From Roseovarius sp. M141 (GTDB lineage Bacteria > Pseudomonadota > Alphaproteobacteria > Rhodobacterales > Rhodobacteraceae), in NCBI RefSeq assembly GCF_024355225.1, contig NZ_VCNH01000008.1:1612001-1676000 (forward strand): 64,000 bases of DNA. Direction: 5' to 3'. Of this stretch, positions 54,773 to 63,719 are shown piece after piece. The notes beneath the pieces are model-generated. The model worked only from the letters and a program-made list of their open reading frames with translations. It had not been told where the DNA came from and made no database searches. A program made the translations under genes and the position numbers. Position 1 is the stretch's first letter; each line of letters opens with the position of its first letter.

Positions 54773-55618
54773 TCAGGCGCGCGACAGGATCCAGTCCAAC
54801 GCGCGGGTCGGCAGGATGCGCCGCGCGAGTCCCATCACATGGGTTGGCAACGTCACGTAATAACGCGCGCGGGGGCGGCGTGCCTCGACCGCGTGGACCA
54901 GTTTGGCGGTGACAGCCGAGGCCGGCAACTCGAAGCGGTCGGGGCCGGACGCGGCATATAGTCGCTTTTGCAGCCCGGCGCGATAATCGGCCTCGCGCGC
55001 GGAGTTTTCCCAGTCGATCCAGCGCTCGAAATGCGGGATCGAGTTTTGGCGGATGCGCGATGTGACCGGGCCAGGCTCGATCAGGCAGATTTCGATGCCG
55101 GTGCCGCGCAGTTCGATCCGCATAGTATCGGTCAGGCCCTCGACGGCGAATTTTGTGGCATTGTAGGCGCCGCGCCATGGCAGCGTCACCAGCCCGAGGA
55201 CCGAAGAGCATTGCACGATCCGCCCATGCCCTTGGGCGCGCATCACCGGAATCACCCGTCGCGTCAATTCGTGCCAGCCGAACAGGTTCGCCTCGAAAAT
55301 TTCGCGCAGCGCGCCGGTCGGCAGATCCTCGACAAGGCCGGGGCAGGCATGCGCGCCGTTGTTGAACAGCGCGTCCAGCCTGCCGCCGGTCGCCTCCAAG
55401 ACCTCGGCCAGCCCGGCCTCGATGCTGGCGGTGTCGGCATAATCGATCAAGGGGCTCTCCAACCCTTCGGCGTGCATGCGGTCGCAATCCTCGGGCTTGC
55501 GGCAGCTGGCAAAGACGCGCCAGCCCCGCGCCGCCAGACCGTGCGCCGCATCATATCCTATCCCGGAGGAGCATCCGGTGATCAGGATCGCGCGGCCAGT
55601 GCCGCCAGTTTTTGGTGT
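54773..55618 (-). CDS. Short-chain dehydrogenase/reductase
   Basis: Oxidoreductase of about 281 aa. The cofactor loop is LITGCSSGIGYDAA near the start, NNGAHACPG follows, and the catalytic YxxxK is YNATK after CSSVLG. The N-terminus is uncertain: TTG at 55618 with GAGG 8 bp before fits best, since longer starts run back into the SH3 gene. The substrate is unknown; the pattern resembles retinol/steroid-type SDRs. Confidence 0.85.
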   Translation of the reverse strand, partial: TPKTGGTGRAILITGCSSGIGYDAAHGLAARGWRVFASCRKPEDCDRMHAEGLESPLIDYADTASIEAGLAEVLEATGGRLDALFNNGAHACPGLVEDLPTGALREIFEANLFGWHELTRRVIPVMRAQGHGRIVQCSSVLGLVTLPWRGAYNATKFAVEGLTDTMRIELRGTGIEICLIEPGPVTSRIRQNSIPHFERWIDWENSAREADYRAGLQKRLYAASGPDRFELPASAVTAKLVHAVEARRPRARYYVTLPTHVMGLARRILPTRALDWILSRA

Positions 55619-55632
55619 CAAATCAGGATGCC

Positions 55633-56322
55633 TCAGTTCATTGCCGTGATCAGCCAATCGGCCATCCATCCGGTTCGCCCGGTCTGCATATTGCGCAGCT
55701 CGACCCAAGCGCCGCGCCGGTCCAGTATTTCGACCTGAGTGCCCTGCGTCAATTGGTCCACGGCGCTGTAATCGGTGCCCGGCCCGCTGCGCATGTTGGC
55801 GTTGCTGCCCGCGACGCTGCGGATATCGGCGGGCTGCTGCGGCGCGATCAGTGCCTGTTCGATCGGCAGGCGATTGACGTCCTGAACAAGAGTTTCCGCA
55901 GTAAACGCGCCGACTGTTTGGACCGAACGCTGCACCATCGCGTCGTCGCCGCCCACGCTGCGGGTGGCTGATGCAAAGGTGATCTCCAGCCCGCCCAAGG
56001 GATCATCACCAATGCCGGACAAGCCCGCGAAGGTCGCCTGCGCGTGCGTCGTATTGCCGCCCGCAACCTTGGCTCTGACCGGCGCTATGATGCGCTGTGT
56101 CTTGGGTTTCTGGATGGGGGGCAGGGCGGCAGTGCTGGCGACGGCCACCTGCGGGCTGCTGTCATTCTCCTGCGGTGCGACCTTCAGGGGGGCGGCAAAG
56201 AGGGGCGTGTCGCGCATCGCCACTTGAAGCGAATTTGGAGAGGGTGCGTAATCGGCACCACCGCTGGCCTCGTAGAACGCAAAGCCCAGAAAGCCGAAGC
56301 TGATCAAAATGAAACGCCACAT
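55633..56322 (-). CDS. SH3 domain-containing exported protein
   Basis: Protein of 229 aa from MWRFILISFGFLGFAFYEASG, a single N-terminal membrane segment. A low-complexity middle part follows, and the C-terminal 60 residues form a bacterial SH3 domain (SNANMRSGPGTDYSAVDQLT, GAWVELRN, GRTGWMADWLI). Such domains bind peptidoglycan or other envelope ligands. GGGGGA precedes the ATG. It is followed closely by the SDR gene and diverges from parC. Confidence 0.82.
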   Translation of the reverse strand: MWRFILISFGFLGFAFYEASGGADYAPSPNSLQVAMRDTPLFAAPLKVAPQENDSSPQVAVASTAALPPIQKPKTQRIIAPVRAKVAGGNTTHAQATFAGLSGIGDDPLGGLEITFASATRSVGGDDAMVQRSVQTVGAFTAETLVQDVNRLPIEQALIAPQQPADIRSVAGSNANMRSGPGTDYSAVDQLTQGTQVEILDRRGAWVELRNMQTGRTGWMADWLITAMN

Positions 56323-56476
56323 AAACACAATCCCCCAACACATACACCCACCCGGGCTGGCATACTCGGGCAGACTCAAAAGTTAACACGATTCGCCCCG
56401 CCAGATAACGATAAACCGCTGCCTCCACGCCGACAGACGCTTTACGAGCATTGGCGCCACAGTTATGACGCGAGCC

Positions 56477-58798
56477 ATGAGCGATAAGATCAAAACTCCC
56501 GGCGCGCCTGATGGCGCTATCCCCGAAGCGGTGTCCGAGACGCTGCGCCGTGCCATTGGCGACCGCTATCTGACCTATGCGCTCAGCACGATCATGCACC
56601 GCGCCTTGCCCGATGCGCGCGACGGGTTGAAGCCCGTTCATCGACGTATCCTGTATGCAATGCGCGAGCTGCGTCTAAGTTCCACCGGGGGCTTCAGAAA
56701 ATCGGCAAAGATCAGCGGCGACGTGATGGGTAACTATCACCCGCATGGCGATGCGGCGATCTATGATGCCATGGCGCGCCTCGCGCAGGATTTCGCGGTA
56801 CGCTATCCGCTGGTCGACGGGCAGGGCAATTTCGGCAATATCGACGGCGATAATCCCGCCGCCGCGCGTTATACCGAGGCGCGCATGACGGCGGCGGCCG
56901 AGGCCTTGTTGCAGGGGCTTGACGAGAATGCCGTCGATTTTCGGGACAATTACGACGGCACCCTGACCGAGCCCGCCGTGCTGCCCGCCAGTTTCCCGAA
57001 CCTTCTGGCCAACGGGTCCAGCGGTATCGCGGTGGGCATGGCGACCAACATCCCGCCGCACAACATTGCCGAGTTGATCGACGCCTGCCTGCATTTGATC
57101 AAGTTCCCGAATGCCGGCGATGACAAGCTGCTGGATTTCGTGCCCGGCCCCGATTTCCCGACAGGCGGCGTCATCGTCGAGCCGCCCGAAAATATCGCGC
57201 AGGCCTACCGCACCGGGCGCGGCGCCTTCCGCCTGCGCTGCAAATGGGAGATCGAGGATCTGGGCCGCGGCCAGTGGCAGATCGTCGTCACCGAGATCCC
57301 CTATCAGGTGCAGAAATCCCGCCTGATCGAAAAGATCGCCGAGATCATCCAGCTGAAAAAGATCCCGATTCTGGCCGATGTGCGCGACGAGAGCGCCGAA
57401 GATATCCGTCTGGTGTTGGAGCCGCGCAGTAAGAATGTCGCGCCCGAGGTTCTGATGGGCATGATGTATCGCAATTCGGACCTGGAAGTGCGATTCTCGT
57501 TGAATATGAACGTCTTGATCGACGGAGTTACACCAAAAGTCTGCTCGATGAAGGAAGTTCTGCGCGCCTTCCTCGACTTCCGCCGCGAGGTGTTGCAGCG
57601 CCGGTCGGTCTACCGGATGGAAAAGATCGACCACCGGCTGGAAATACTGGAAGGGCTGATCGTCGCCTTTCTGAATCTTGACAGGGTGATCGATATCATC
57701 CGCTATGACGAGGCGCCCAAAGCCGCGCTGATGCGCGAGGATTGGGGGCAGGACTTTGTCCGCGCGACGGACGAATCCGACTACGTTTCACCTGCGGACG
57801 GCGGCGAGGACGGGCTGACCGATCTTCAGGCCGAATCCGTCCTGAACATGCGCCTGCGCAGCCTGCGCCGTCTGGAAGAGATCGAGCTGCTGAAAGAGCA
57901 AACCGCCCTGATGGAAGAACGCGCCGGGCTGGAGGATCTGCTGGAGCATCCCGAATTGCAGTGGGGCGCAATCGCGGATCAGCTGCGCGAGGTCAAGAAG
58001 CTGTTTGGCAAATCATCCGCCGGGGGCGCGCGCCGCACGCAGTTTGCCGTGGCCGGCGCGGTCGAAGACGTGCCGCTGGAGGCCATGATCGACCGCGAAC
58101 CGATTACGGTGGTGTGCAGCCAGATGGGCTGGATCCGCGCCCTGACCGGCCATATCGACCTGACCCGCGAGCTGAAATTCAAGGATGGCGACGGCCCCCG
58201 GTTCCTGTTTCACGCCGAAACCACCGACCGCCTGCTGGTCTTTGCCGGTAACGGCCGCTTCTACACGATTTCGGCCTCCAGCCTGCCCGGCGGGCGCGGC
58301 ATGGGCGAGCCGTTGCGCCTGATGGTAGATCTGCCGAATGAGGCCGAGATCGTCGATATCCTGATCCACAAGCCTGGCCGCAAGCTGCTGGTTGCCTCCA
58401 GCGCCGGCGACGGCTTTGTCGTGCCCGAAGACGAGGTGATCGCCCAGACGCGGGGCGGCAAACAGGTGCTGAACGTGCGCACCCCCACCCGGGCCACGGT
58501 ATGTCGGCCCGTCCAGGGTGATCACGTCGCCGTTGTGGGTGAAAATCGAAAAGTGTTGGTTTTTGCACTGTCCGAGCTGCCCGAAATGGGGAGAGGCAAG
58601 GGGGTTAGGTTGCAAAAGTACAAGGATGGCGGGCTGAGCGACGCCGCGACATTCAACATCGAGGCCGGTCTGACATGGCTGGACCCCGCCGGGCGCACGC
58701 GCACCGAAGCGGCCTTGGATGAATGGATCGGCAAGCGGGCCGGGTCGGGCCGAATGGCGCCACGGGGCTTCCCGCGGGATAACAAGTTCACAGGATGA
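56477..58798 (+). CDS. parC: DNA topoisomerase IV subunit A
   Basis: Decatenating topoisomerase subunit of 773 aa from MSDKIKTPGAPD (a start at 56465 would add four residues). The catalytic tyrosine is in NPAAARYTEARMT. The quinolone region reads GNYHPHGDAAIYDAM, with alanine where E. coli ParC has Ser80 and aspartate for Glu84. The C-terminal beta-propeller is short compared with GyrA and lacks a GyrA box, which supports ParC. parE is not nearby. Confidence 0.93.
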   Translation: MSDKIKTPGAPDGAIPEAVSETLRRAIGDRYLTYALSTIMHRALPDARDGLKPVHRRILYAMRELRLSSTGGFRKSAKISGDVMGNYHPHGDAAIYDAMARLAQDFAVRYPLVDGQGNFGNIDGDNPAAARYTEARMTAAAEALLQGLDENAVDFRDNYDGTLTEPAVLPASFPNLLANGSSGIAVGMATNIPPHNIAELIDACLHLIKFPNAGDDKLLDFVPGPDFPTGGVIVEPPENIAQAYRTGRGAFRLRCKWEIEDLGRGQWQIVVTEIPYQVQKSRLIEKIAEIIQLKKIPILADVRDESAEDIRLVLEPRSKNVAPEVLMGMMYRNSDLEVRFSLNMNVLIDGVTPKVCSMKEVLRAFLDFRREVLQRRSVYRMEKIDHRLEILEGLIVAFLNLDRVIDIIRYDEAPKAALMREDWGQDFVRATDESDYVSPADGGEDGLTDLQAESVLNMRLRSLRRLEEIELLKEQTALMEERAGLEDLLEHPELQWGAIADQLREVKKLFGKSSAGGARRTQFAVAGAVEDVPLEAMIDREPITVVCSQMGWIRALTGHIDLTRELKFKDGDGPRFLFHAETTDRLLVFAGNGRFYTISASSLPGGRGMGEPLRLMVDLPNEAEIVDILIHKPGRKLLVASSAGDGFVVPEDEVIAQTRGGKQVLNVRTPTRATVCRPVQGDHVAVVGENRKVLVFALSELPEMGRGKGVRLQKYKDGGLSDAATFNIEAGLTWLDPAGRTRTEAALDEWIGKRAGSGRMAPRGFPRDNKFTG

Positions 58799-58808
58799 AC
58801 TTGGTGCG

Positions 58809-59177
58809 CTAATCGTCTGTTTCAGTGCAGAAAATCAACCGATTACCTGCCGGATCGGCAATCTTCATATCATCAAAGCCCCACGGCTGGCGCTGCACGC
58901 CGGGGCGGGCGTACTTGTATTTTTTTGCATTGAGGTCGCGACAATAGCCGTGCACGTCGTCCACCTCGATCCGGACCGCCGCGCCGGGCGACGCATCGCC
59001 GTGATGCTCCGAGATGTGCAGCACGCAATCACCCCGCTTGAGCGACAGATAAAGTGGCGCGTCGTCTTCGAAGCGATGCTCGAACGTCACAACGAAGCCG
59101 AGAAAATCGATGTAAAAGGCGCGGGTCGCCGCCTCGTCATAGCTGCGCAGAATGGGAATGGGCGGATGCATCTTCAT
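58809..59177 (-). CDS. Glyoxalase/bleomycin resistance-like protein
   Basis: VOC protein of 122 aa. It starts MKMHPPIPILRSYDEAATRAFYIDFLG-like and carries LYLSLKRGDCVLHISEHHGDASPGAAV and the final block MKIADPAGNRLIFCTE, close to bleomycin-binding members. A metal site is plausible, but the substrate is not known. It is convergent with parC. Confidence 0.85.
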   Translation of the reverse strand: MKMHPPIPILRSYDEAATRAFYIDFLGFVVTFEHRFEDDAPLYLSLKRGDCVLHISEHHGDASPGAAVRIEVDDVHGYCRDLNAKKYKYARPGVQRQPWGFDDMKIADPAGNRLIFCTETDD

Positions 59178-59530
59178 GGCGCGTAGATCCTATGTCGTTA
59201 TGTCAGACAGTCTGGCGCCGGGCCGACCCTGTCAAGCGGTGTACCGGACAGCGCCGCCCTGCACCGGATGTACGACTTGGCGTAGGCGCGACACCCGCAA
59301 AAAAAGGCGACCCGATCGGGCCAGCCCCTTACGGCAAATGTTGAAATAATCACTTCTGTTGCCCGCACGGTGACCAACATTCCTTTTCAGGGAAGACGCT
59401 TGACGGACGCTCAGGGGAAGAATCAGGTTTGGTATGGCTCGAAGATATCTTCGACGGCCCGTAATCCAAGCCTTGCATCGCACTGACAAATAATTACTAT
59501 TGTTAGTGCAGAGTGTAGATGGAGGACTCC
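59178..59530. other. 353-bp gap containing the left inverted repeat of the toxin-antitoxin unit
   Basis: No gene is supported here. The right part holds the 37-bp repeat arm (59311-59347), after which about 180 bp lead into the antitoxin start and should contain its promoter and operator. The left 130 bp show no recognised feature. Confidence 0.5.
59311..59347 (+). repeat. Left arm of 37-bp perfect inverted repeat
   Basis: Identical over 37 bp to the reverse complement of 60117-60153; similarity continues outward for about seven more bases with two mismatches. It contains the palindrome CCCGATCGGG and TACGGCAAATGTTGAAAT at its inner end. It bounds the segment that carries the toxin-antitoxin pair. 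Confidence 0.92.
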
Positions 59531-59794
59531 ATGACCAACCTTACTATCAGAATGGACCCGCTGGAAAAGGACAAGCTGATGGCTTGGGCTGCGGCCAGAG
59601 GAACAAGTGCCACTGACTACATCAAGCAACTGGTCGCCGCTGACATGGCAGCTGGAAGCCCTCAGGAGCGCGCCGCTGCCTGGTTCCGCGAAAACGAAGT
59701 TGCGATTTCTACTGAGGCGCAACATATTAAAAACAGGGGTGTTCCAGGATCGCATCTGGCCCTGAACCATCCCTGGCCCGATGCAAAAATTTGA
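59531..59794 (+). CDS. Antitoxin, ribbon-helix-helix type (CcdA-like)
   Basis: Protein of 87 aa. The N-terminal LTIRMDPLEKDKLMAWAAAR followed by GTSATDYIKQLVAADM fits a ribbon-helix-helix DNA-binding domain; the C-terminal half (AAWFRENEVAISTEAQHIKN) is a likely toxin-binding tail. GGAGG lies 6 bp before the ATG at 59531; an ATG at 59519 overlaps that site. It overlaps the toxin gene by 14 bp. Base composition is clearly lower in GC than the neighbours, suggesting recent arrival. Confidence 0.78.
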   Translation: MTNLTIRMDPLEKDKLMAWAAARGTSATDYIKQLVAADMAAGSPQERAAAWFRENEVAISTEAQHIKNRGVPGSHLALNHPWPDAKI

Positions 59795-60080
59795 CGTCCT
59801 CAAGATCGGCGGCGATCTGTACCTGGTTGTCCAAGCAGAACACTTATTGGACCTCAACACGACCGTTCTACTGCCGATCTTGCCGGCTGATATGCTTTCT
59901 ACCCTGAGGCAGCTTACCATCGATGTCCGGATCGAGGGCGATCTCTATCGCATTCGTACACATATGCCACTTACGGTGGATGCGCACGGTTTGCGGCATC
60001 TGACGCCTGTCCATCGGCTCTCTCCGGATGAAGGCCAAAAGGTGATGGATGGCCTTTACGCGATCTTGTGGGGGCTTTGA
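59781..60080 (+). CDS. CcdB-like toxin
   Basis: Protein of 99 aa. The pattern FDVLKIGGDLYLVVQAEHL, then TTVLLPILPADML, RIEGDLYRIRTHM and the C-terminal helix ending LYAILWGL follow the CcdB order, in which the last residues (W and G) contact DNA gyrase. The overlap with the antitoxin and gene order antitoxin-toxin also match ccdAB. Gyrase poisoning is inferred from family resemblance. It ends 36 bp before the right inverted repeat. Confidence 0.78.
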   Translation: MQKFDVLKIGGDLYLVVQAEHLLDLNTTVLLPILPADMLSTLRQLTIDVRIEGDLYRIRTHMPLTVDAHGLRHLTPVHRLSPDEGQKVMDGLYAILWGL

Positions 60081-60116
60081 GAGATATTCCGGCAAACTCG
60101 CCTGAGCGTAACAGTA

Positions 60117-60153
60117 ATTTCAACATTTGCCGTAAGGGGCTGGCCCGATCGGG
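60117..60153 (-). repeat. Right arm of 37-bp perfect inverted repeat
   Basis: Reverse complement of 59311-59347. On this side the palindrome extends to GGCCCGATCGGGCC within an AAGGGG...CCCTT hairpin, which could also act as a terminator for the toxin gene. The outer side abuts the 3' end of the gene at 60183. Confidence 0.92.
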
Positions 60154-60182
60154 CCGCCCTTCTTGCCGTCTGCTGCGGGCGG

Positions 60183-60536
60183 TCACTCCAGCGTGTTGCC
60201 CTGCTTGATCATGCCTGTTCCGGCGCTTTCGCCGTTCTGGAACCACTCCAGCTGGTCGCCGTCGACCTGCGCCTGATAGCAGCCGAAATCAGTGCCGGGA
60301 TAGCAGACGCCCTCTTCGGTGATCTCATACGTGCCGCCGCCCGATGCATCCTCGTAGGTGCCATCCTCGGCGAAATAGCTGGCATAGCCGCCACCGCCCA
60401 TGTCGCCGGAAAAGGTGTTGCCGACCAACGCAGCGCGCAGTTCTTCAACGGTGGACTCGGCCACGGCGCCGGTCGCGAAGGCGCCAAGGGCAAGGGTGGC
60501 TGCCAGAGCCGTACGGGTGATGATTCGGATGGTCAT
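60183..60536 (-). CDS. Exported hypothetical protein
   Basis: Protein of 117 aa from MTIRIITRTALAATLALGAF, a signal peptide likely cut after AVA near residue 25. The mature part has repeated GGG-Y/T segments (GDMGGGGYASYFAEDGTYED, GGGTYEITEEGVCYPGTDFGCY) with a cysteine pair. This looks like a small periplasmic beta-sheet domain; no family is recognised. Confidence 0.72.
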   Translation of the reverse strand: MTIRIITRTALAATLALGAFATGAVAESTVEELRAALVGNTFSGDMGGGGYASYFAEDGTYEDASGGGTYEITEEGVCYPGTDFGCYQAQVDGDQLEWFQNGESAGTGMIKQGNTLE

Positions 60537-60656
60537 AAGCGTTATCTCCGCTGTTGGTTGCACCCTAGTAGATAGGGTGAGGGGTCGGCATTCAATGGGG
60601 CCGAGGGCGCAATCCCGCGCTGATGCGCGCCTTTTCGCCCGGCGACTGGACGTGTC

Positions 60657-62033
60657 TTACAACGGCTGGGCGGTCAGCCAGACACCGCCCTGAGGGCGCA
60701 GGGTCAGGATCATCACCGGATCGGGATCGCGCCCCTCGACCTGCGCAAAGCGGAACCGCCCCAGCAGCGTGGCGAGGATGATCACCACCTCCTGCAAGGC
60801 AAAACTGGCGCCGATGCAAATGCGCGGCCCGTCACCGAACGGCAGGTAGGCATACCGCTGCACGTCCTTGCGGTTCTCAAACCGCTCGGGGCGGAATGCG
60901 TCGGGATCGTCCCACAGCTGATGGTGGCGATGTAGCGCATAGATCGGAATGATCACCGTATCGCCGCGCCGGATTTGACGCCCGCATAGCGTGTCGTCGG
61001 CCAGCGCACTGCGCGACACCATCGCAGCAGGCGGGTAGAGGCGCAGTGCTTCGTCCGCGATCTGGCGGATATAGGGCAGGTTTGCCACATCGTCGCCGGT
61101 GGCAGCGCGATCCCCGCAAACGGCACGGATTTCTGCGCGCGCCTTGTCCTGAACGCGGGGATCAAAGGCGCATAAATAGAGTGACCAGGCCAGCGTCAGC
61201 GCTGTTGTCTCATGTCCGGCGACGATGAAGGTCAGCAGGTTGTCGCGTAGTTCGGCGGTGTTCATCCGGCGTTTCGTCTCGGGGTCTTCGCCCTCCAGCA
61301 GCAGGTCCAGCAGGTCAGGCACGCCCTTGGGGCCGCGCTTGCGACGTGCCTCGACCGCGTCGTCGGCGATGGACTTCATCTGCTTCATCGCGGCGCCCGA
61401 AATCATCCGTCCGGGGCGCGGCACCCAGTCAGGCAGGCCCAGAATATCGAACAGCGAGATTTTGCCCGCCTCGGCGATATAGCCGTCAATGGCGCCATGC
61501 ACGGCGTCCGAATCAAAACTGCCATCACCGGAAAACGTGACCTCGCCGATTACGTCAAAGGTGGTGCGCACCATATCCTCGGCCATGTCCACGGCGCGCG
61601 GCCCAGCGGTGGCGATGCGCGCGACGCTACGCTCGGCGGCGGCCGTCATGATCGGCGCGAGGTTCATTACGTTGCGATGCGAGAACACCGGCGCCGCTGC
61701 GCGCCGCTGCCAGCGCCAGTGCGCGCCCTCGGCGATGAACATGCTGTCGCCGATGGCGGGGCGCAGCAGGTTCTTCGTGACCAGCGATTTGGGGTAATTG
61801 GCCTCATTCTCCAGCAGCACGCGGCGCAGGGCGCCGGGGTCCATCACCATGTGCCATCTTTTGCCGGTGCGCCCCGACACCATCGGCTGGCGCGTGGCCA
61901 GATCGGGAATGATGCTCAGCACGTTGCGCCGCGCGGCATTCAGGCTGGCCAGAATGCCCATCGGCTGCGTGACCAGTGGCACGCGCACGGGCAGGGCAGG
62001 GGCATGTGGGCTGTGGGATCTATCTGTCGTCAT
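60657..62033 (-). CDS. Cytochrome P450
   Basis: Monooxygenase of 458 aa. The oxygen-binding I-helix motif is AGHETTA, the ExxR pair is in EALRLYPPA, and the heme loop FGDGPRICIGASFA holds the cysteine ligand. It is longer than classical bacterial P450s (about 400 aa) and resembles the CYP4/CYP102-like class of fatty-acid or alkane hydroxylases. The ATG at 62033 is preferred over longer starts. No redox partner gene is adjacent. Confidence 0.93.
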   Translation of the reverse strand: MTTDRSHSPHAPALPVRVPLVTQPMGILASLNAARRNVLSIIPDLATRQPMVSGRTGKRWHMVMDPGALRRVLLENEANYPKSLVTKNLLRPAIGDSMFIAEGAHWRWQRRAAAPVFSHRNVMNLAPIMTAAAERSVARIATAGPRAVDMAEDMVRTTFDVIGEVTFSGDGSFDSDAVHGAIDGYIAEAGKISLFDILGLPDWVPRPGRMISGAAMKQMKSIADDAVEARRKRGPKGVPDLLDLLLEGEDPETKRRMNTAELRDNLLTFIVAGHETTALTLAWSLYLCAFDPRVQDKARAEIRAVCGDRAATGDDVANLPYIRQIADEALRLYPPAAMVSRSALADDTLCGRQIRRGDTVIIPIYALHRHHQLWDDPDAFRPERFENRKDVQRYAYLPFGDGPRICIGASFALQEVVIILATLLGRFRFAQVEGRDPDPVMILTLRPQGGVWLTAQPL

Positions 62034-62165
62034 AATACAGCATATAGGCGCACAGGCCCGGACCGGCAAATTTTGCCGCTTCGGCATGTCGTTGCGAATG
62101 GCGCGCGGGTGCGCTATCGCGGCAGGGCCTGCCATCCAATCCCAGTCTGCCGAGGATCGCTTCTC

Positions 62166-62810
62166 ATGTATCGTGTTTTCGCCCTAATCGCCTTGCTGGC
62201 CACGGTCGCGGCCTGCACCAACCCAAACGATCTGGACAAGGCGCCTGCGCCGCTGGGTGACTTCAAGCTGGCCCATAACGTGGTCGTCACGCCCAATATC
62301 ACCAAGGGCCCGGCCTCGCGCCATGCGACCGATAAGGAGTGGATCACCGCGATGACCAAAGCGGTGGACGAACGGTTCAGGCGCTATGATGGCGACAAGC
62401 TGTACCATCTGGGCGTCTCGATCGAGGGGTATGTGCTGGCGGTGCCGGGGGTGCCGATCGTCGCGTCGCCGAAATCGGCGCTGATCCTGAATGTCACCGT
62501 CTGGGACGATGCGGCCGGCAAGAAGCTGAACGAAAAACCCGAACAGGTGACGGTCATCGAATCATTTTCGGGCGAAACGTGGCTGGGATCCGGGCTGACC
62601 CAATCCAAAGAAGAGCAGATGACAAATCTGACGCGTAATGCCTCCAAGCTGATTCAGAATTGGCTGATGCGTGAGAAATATCAGCAAGACTGGTTCGGCG
62701 GCACCGACGCCGACAAGGCAAATGCCCGCAAGACCTATAAGCCAGCAACTGCCCCAGCAGCCCAGCCCGCAGCGCAATCCGCCCACCAGCCTGCGAAGGT
62801 AAAAGGCTGA
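62166..62810 (+). CDS. Putative lipoprotein
   Basis: Protein of 214 aa with lipobox MYRVFALIALLATVAACTN, cysteine at residue 17, so it is probably membrane-anchored. The globular part has IEGYVLAVPGVPIVASPKSALILNVTVWD, and the C-terminal tail is Ala/Pro/Gln-rich. No domain is identified. It diverges from the P450 gene and precedes tRNA-Trp by about 70 bp. Confidence 0.75.
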   Translation: MYRVFALIALLATVAACTNPNDLDKAPAPLGDFKLAHNVVVTPNITKGPASRHATDKEWITAMTKAVDERFRRYDGDKLYHLGVSIEGYVLAVPGVPIVASPKSALILNVTVWDDAAGKKLNEKPEQVTVIESFSGETWLGSGLTQSKEEQMTNLTRNASKLIQNWLMREKYQQDWFGGTDADKANARKTYKPATAPAAQPAAQSAHQPAKVKG

Positions 62811-62879
62811 CTTCGCCCTTTTCCGTGCGATTGATGACTTGATTCCCGATAAAAGGTCGCGTAATCGGTCGCACACCGT

Positions 62880-62955
62880 AGGGGTATAGCTCAGCTGGTA
62901 GAGCGACGGTCTCCAAAACCGTAGGTCGAGGGTTCGAACCCTTCTGCCCCTGCCA
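62880..62955 (+). tRNA. trnW: tRNA-Trp (CCA)
   Basis: 76-nt cloverleaf including the encoded CCA end. The 7-bp acceptor stem pairs AGGGGTA with TGCCCCT, the D arm is GCTCAGCTGGTAGAGC, the anticodon loop is CTCCAAA with CCA at its centre, and the T arm is GGGTTCGAACCC. In many relatives secE-nusG follow this tRNA; here they do not within the window. Confidence 0.97.
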
Positions 62956-62957
62956 AA

Positions 62958-63481
62958 TCATCCTGATATCGTGCAATGACGGCGGATCGTAGGGCGGTCA
63001 GGTATGTGCCGGTGGCCGATAAACTCATTCGTCATGAATCGGTGATGGAATGCGGCGACGTCGGCCTCAATCATGACGTATTGCCAGATTCCGGTCGTCG
63101 GATGGCGCCTCCGCGTGGCCGGCTTGGGTCCCTTACGCACGAGCGCAAGGAAACGCTTCTTGGCTCGGGCCCTATGAACCGCTCGAAACTAAACGCCGGG
63201 AGACAATCCTCTGGTCCTGGCGCGCCCGTGGGCTTTGCCAGCCGATTGACCTCCTGCTTGAGGACGCAGATGTTCTGGTAGCCGGTCTGGCCGTCTCTCG
63301 CGCCGACCCGGAGATCGCCTGATCGGATGGCTGCGATAAGCGCGCCCACCGAGGTTCCGGAGCGTGTCTTTGCGTTCTGCAGTTTCTCCCAGCCGTCGTC
63401 CTCTTGGTCGATAGGTGATGTCGCTGCCCGAAGATTGACAACAAGTTCCAAGCCATCTGAAAGACAGCAGATTTTCTTCAC
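62958..63481 (-). pseudogene. Frameshifted remnant, possibly of a TniQ-like or integrase-associated protein
   Basis: Two overlapping minus-strand frames together look like one broken gene. The upstream frame (63071-63481) contains ALIAAIRSGDLRVGARDG and ends in an unrelated tail. The other frame picks up with KKRFLALVRKGPKPATR and then HPTTGIWQYVMIEADVAAF. A single shift near 63150-63175 would join them. The HTH-like FLALVRKG-PAT pattern recalls proteins of transposition modules, but the family is not certain. It lies right behind tRNA-Trp. Confidence 0.45.
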
Positions 63482-63719
63482 GGTCAGGAGTCGCGTACGG
63501 GGAGGTGGGACCTGGTCTTGGACGGGCGCCTCACACTGGCGGTGTTGCGTTGCGGCGCTCCAAAGCAGTCATTCATCCATCTCGCAAAATTCCAAAGGCC
63601 CAGAGGTCGGTTATGCTGGGCATCGCTGCCATCTGATGTGGTGGCTCGGCTATGCGCTGAAGCACTCCGACGCCTGACCCGCCTTATCCCCGCCGCATCC
63701 CGTTCCAAGGAGGAGTACC
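63482..63719. other. Intergenic gap before the last gene
   Basis: 238 bp without a supported gene. It ends in an AAGGAGG ribosome binding site for the gene at 63720. Overlapping ORFs on both strands here show no family pattern. Confidence 0.4.

Noticed and set aside
59178..59300. Possible gene fragment before the left inverted repeat
   Set aside because: No frame shows coding-like composition or family motif over more than about 40 codons.
59311..60153. Integron attC-like sites around the toxin-antitoxin pair
   Set aside because: The arms are perfect mutual inverted repeats rather than direct, imperfect cassette sites, and the core GTTRRRY / RYYYAAC pair is not seen.
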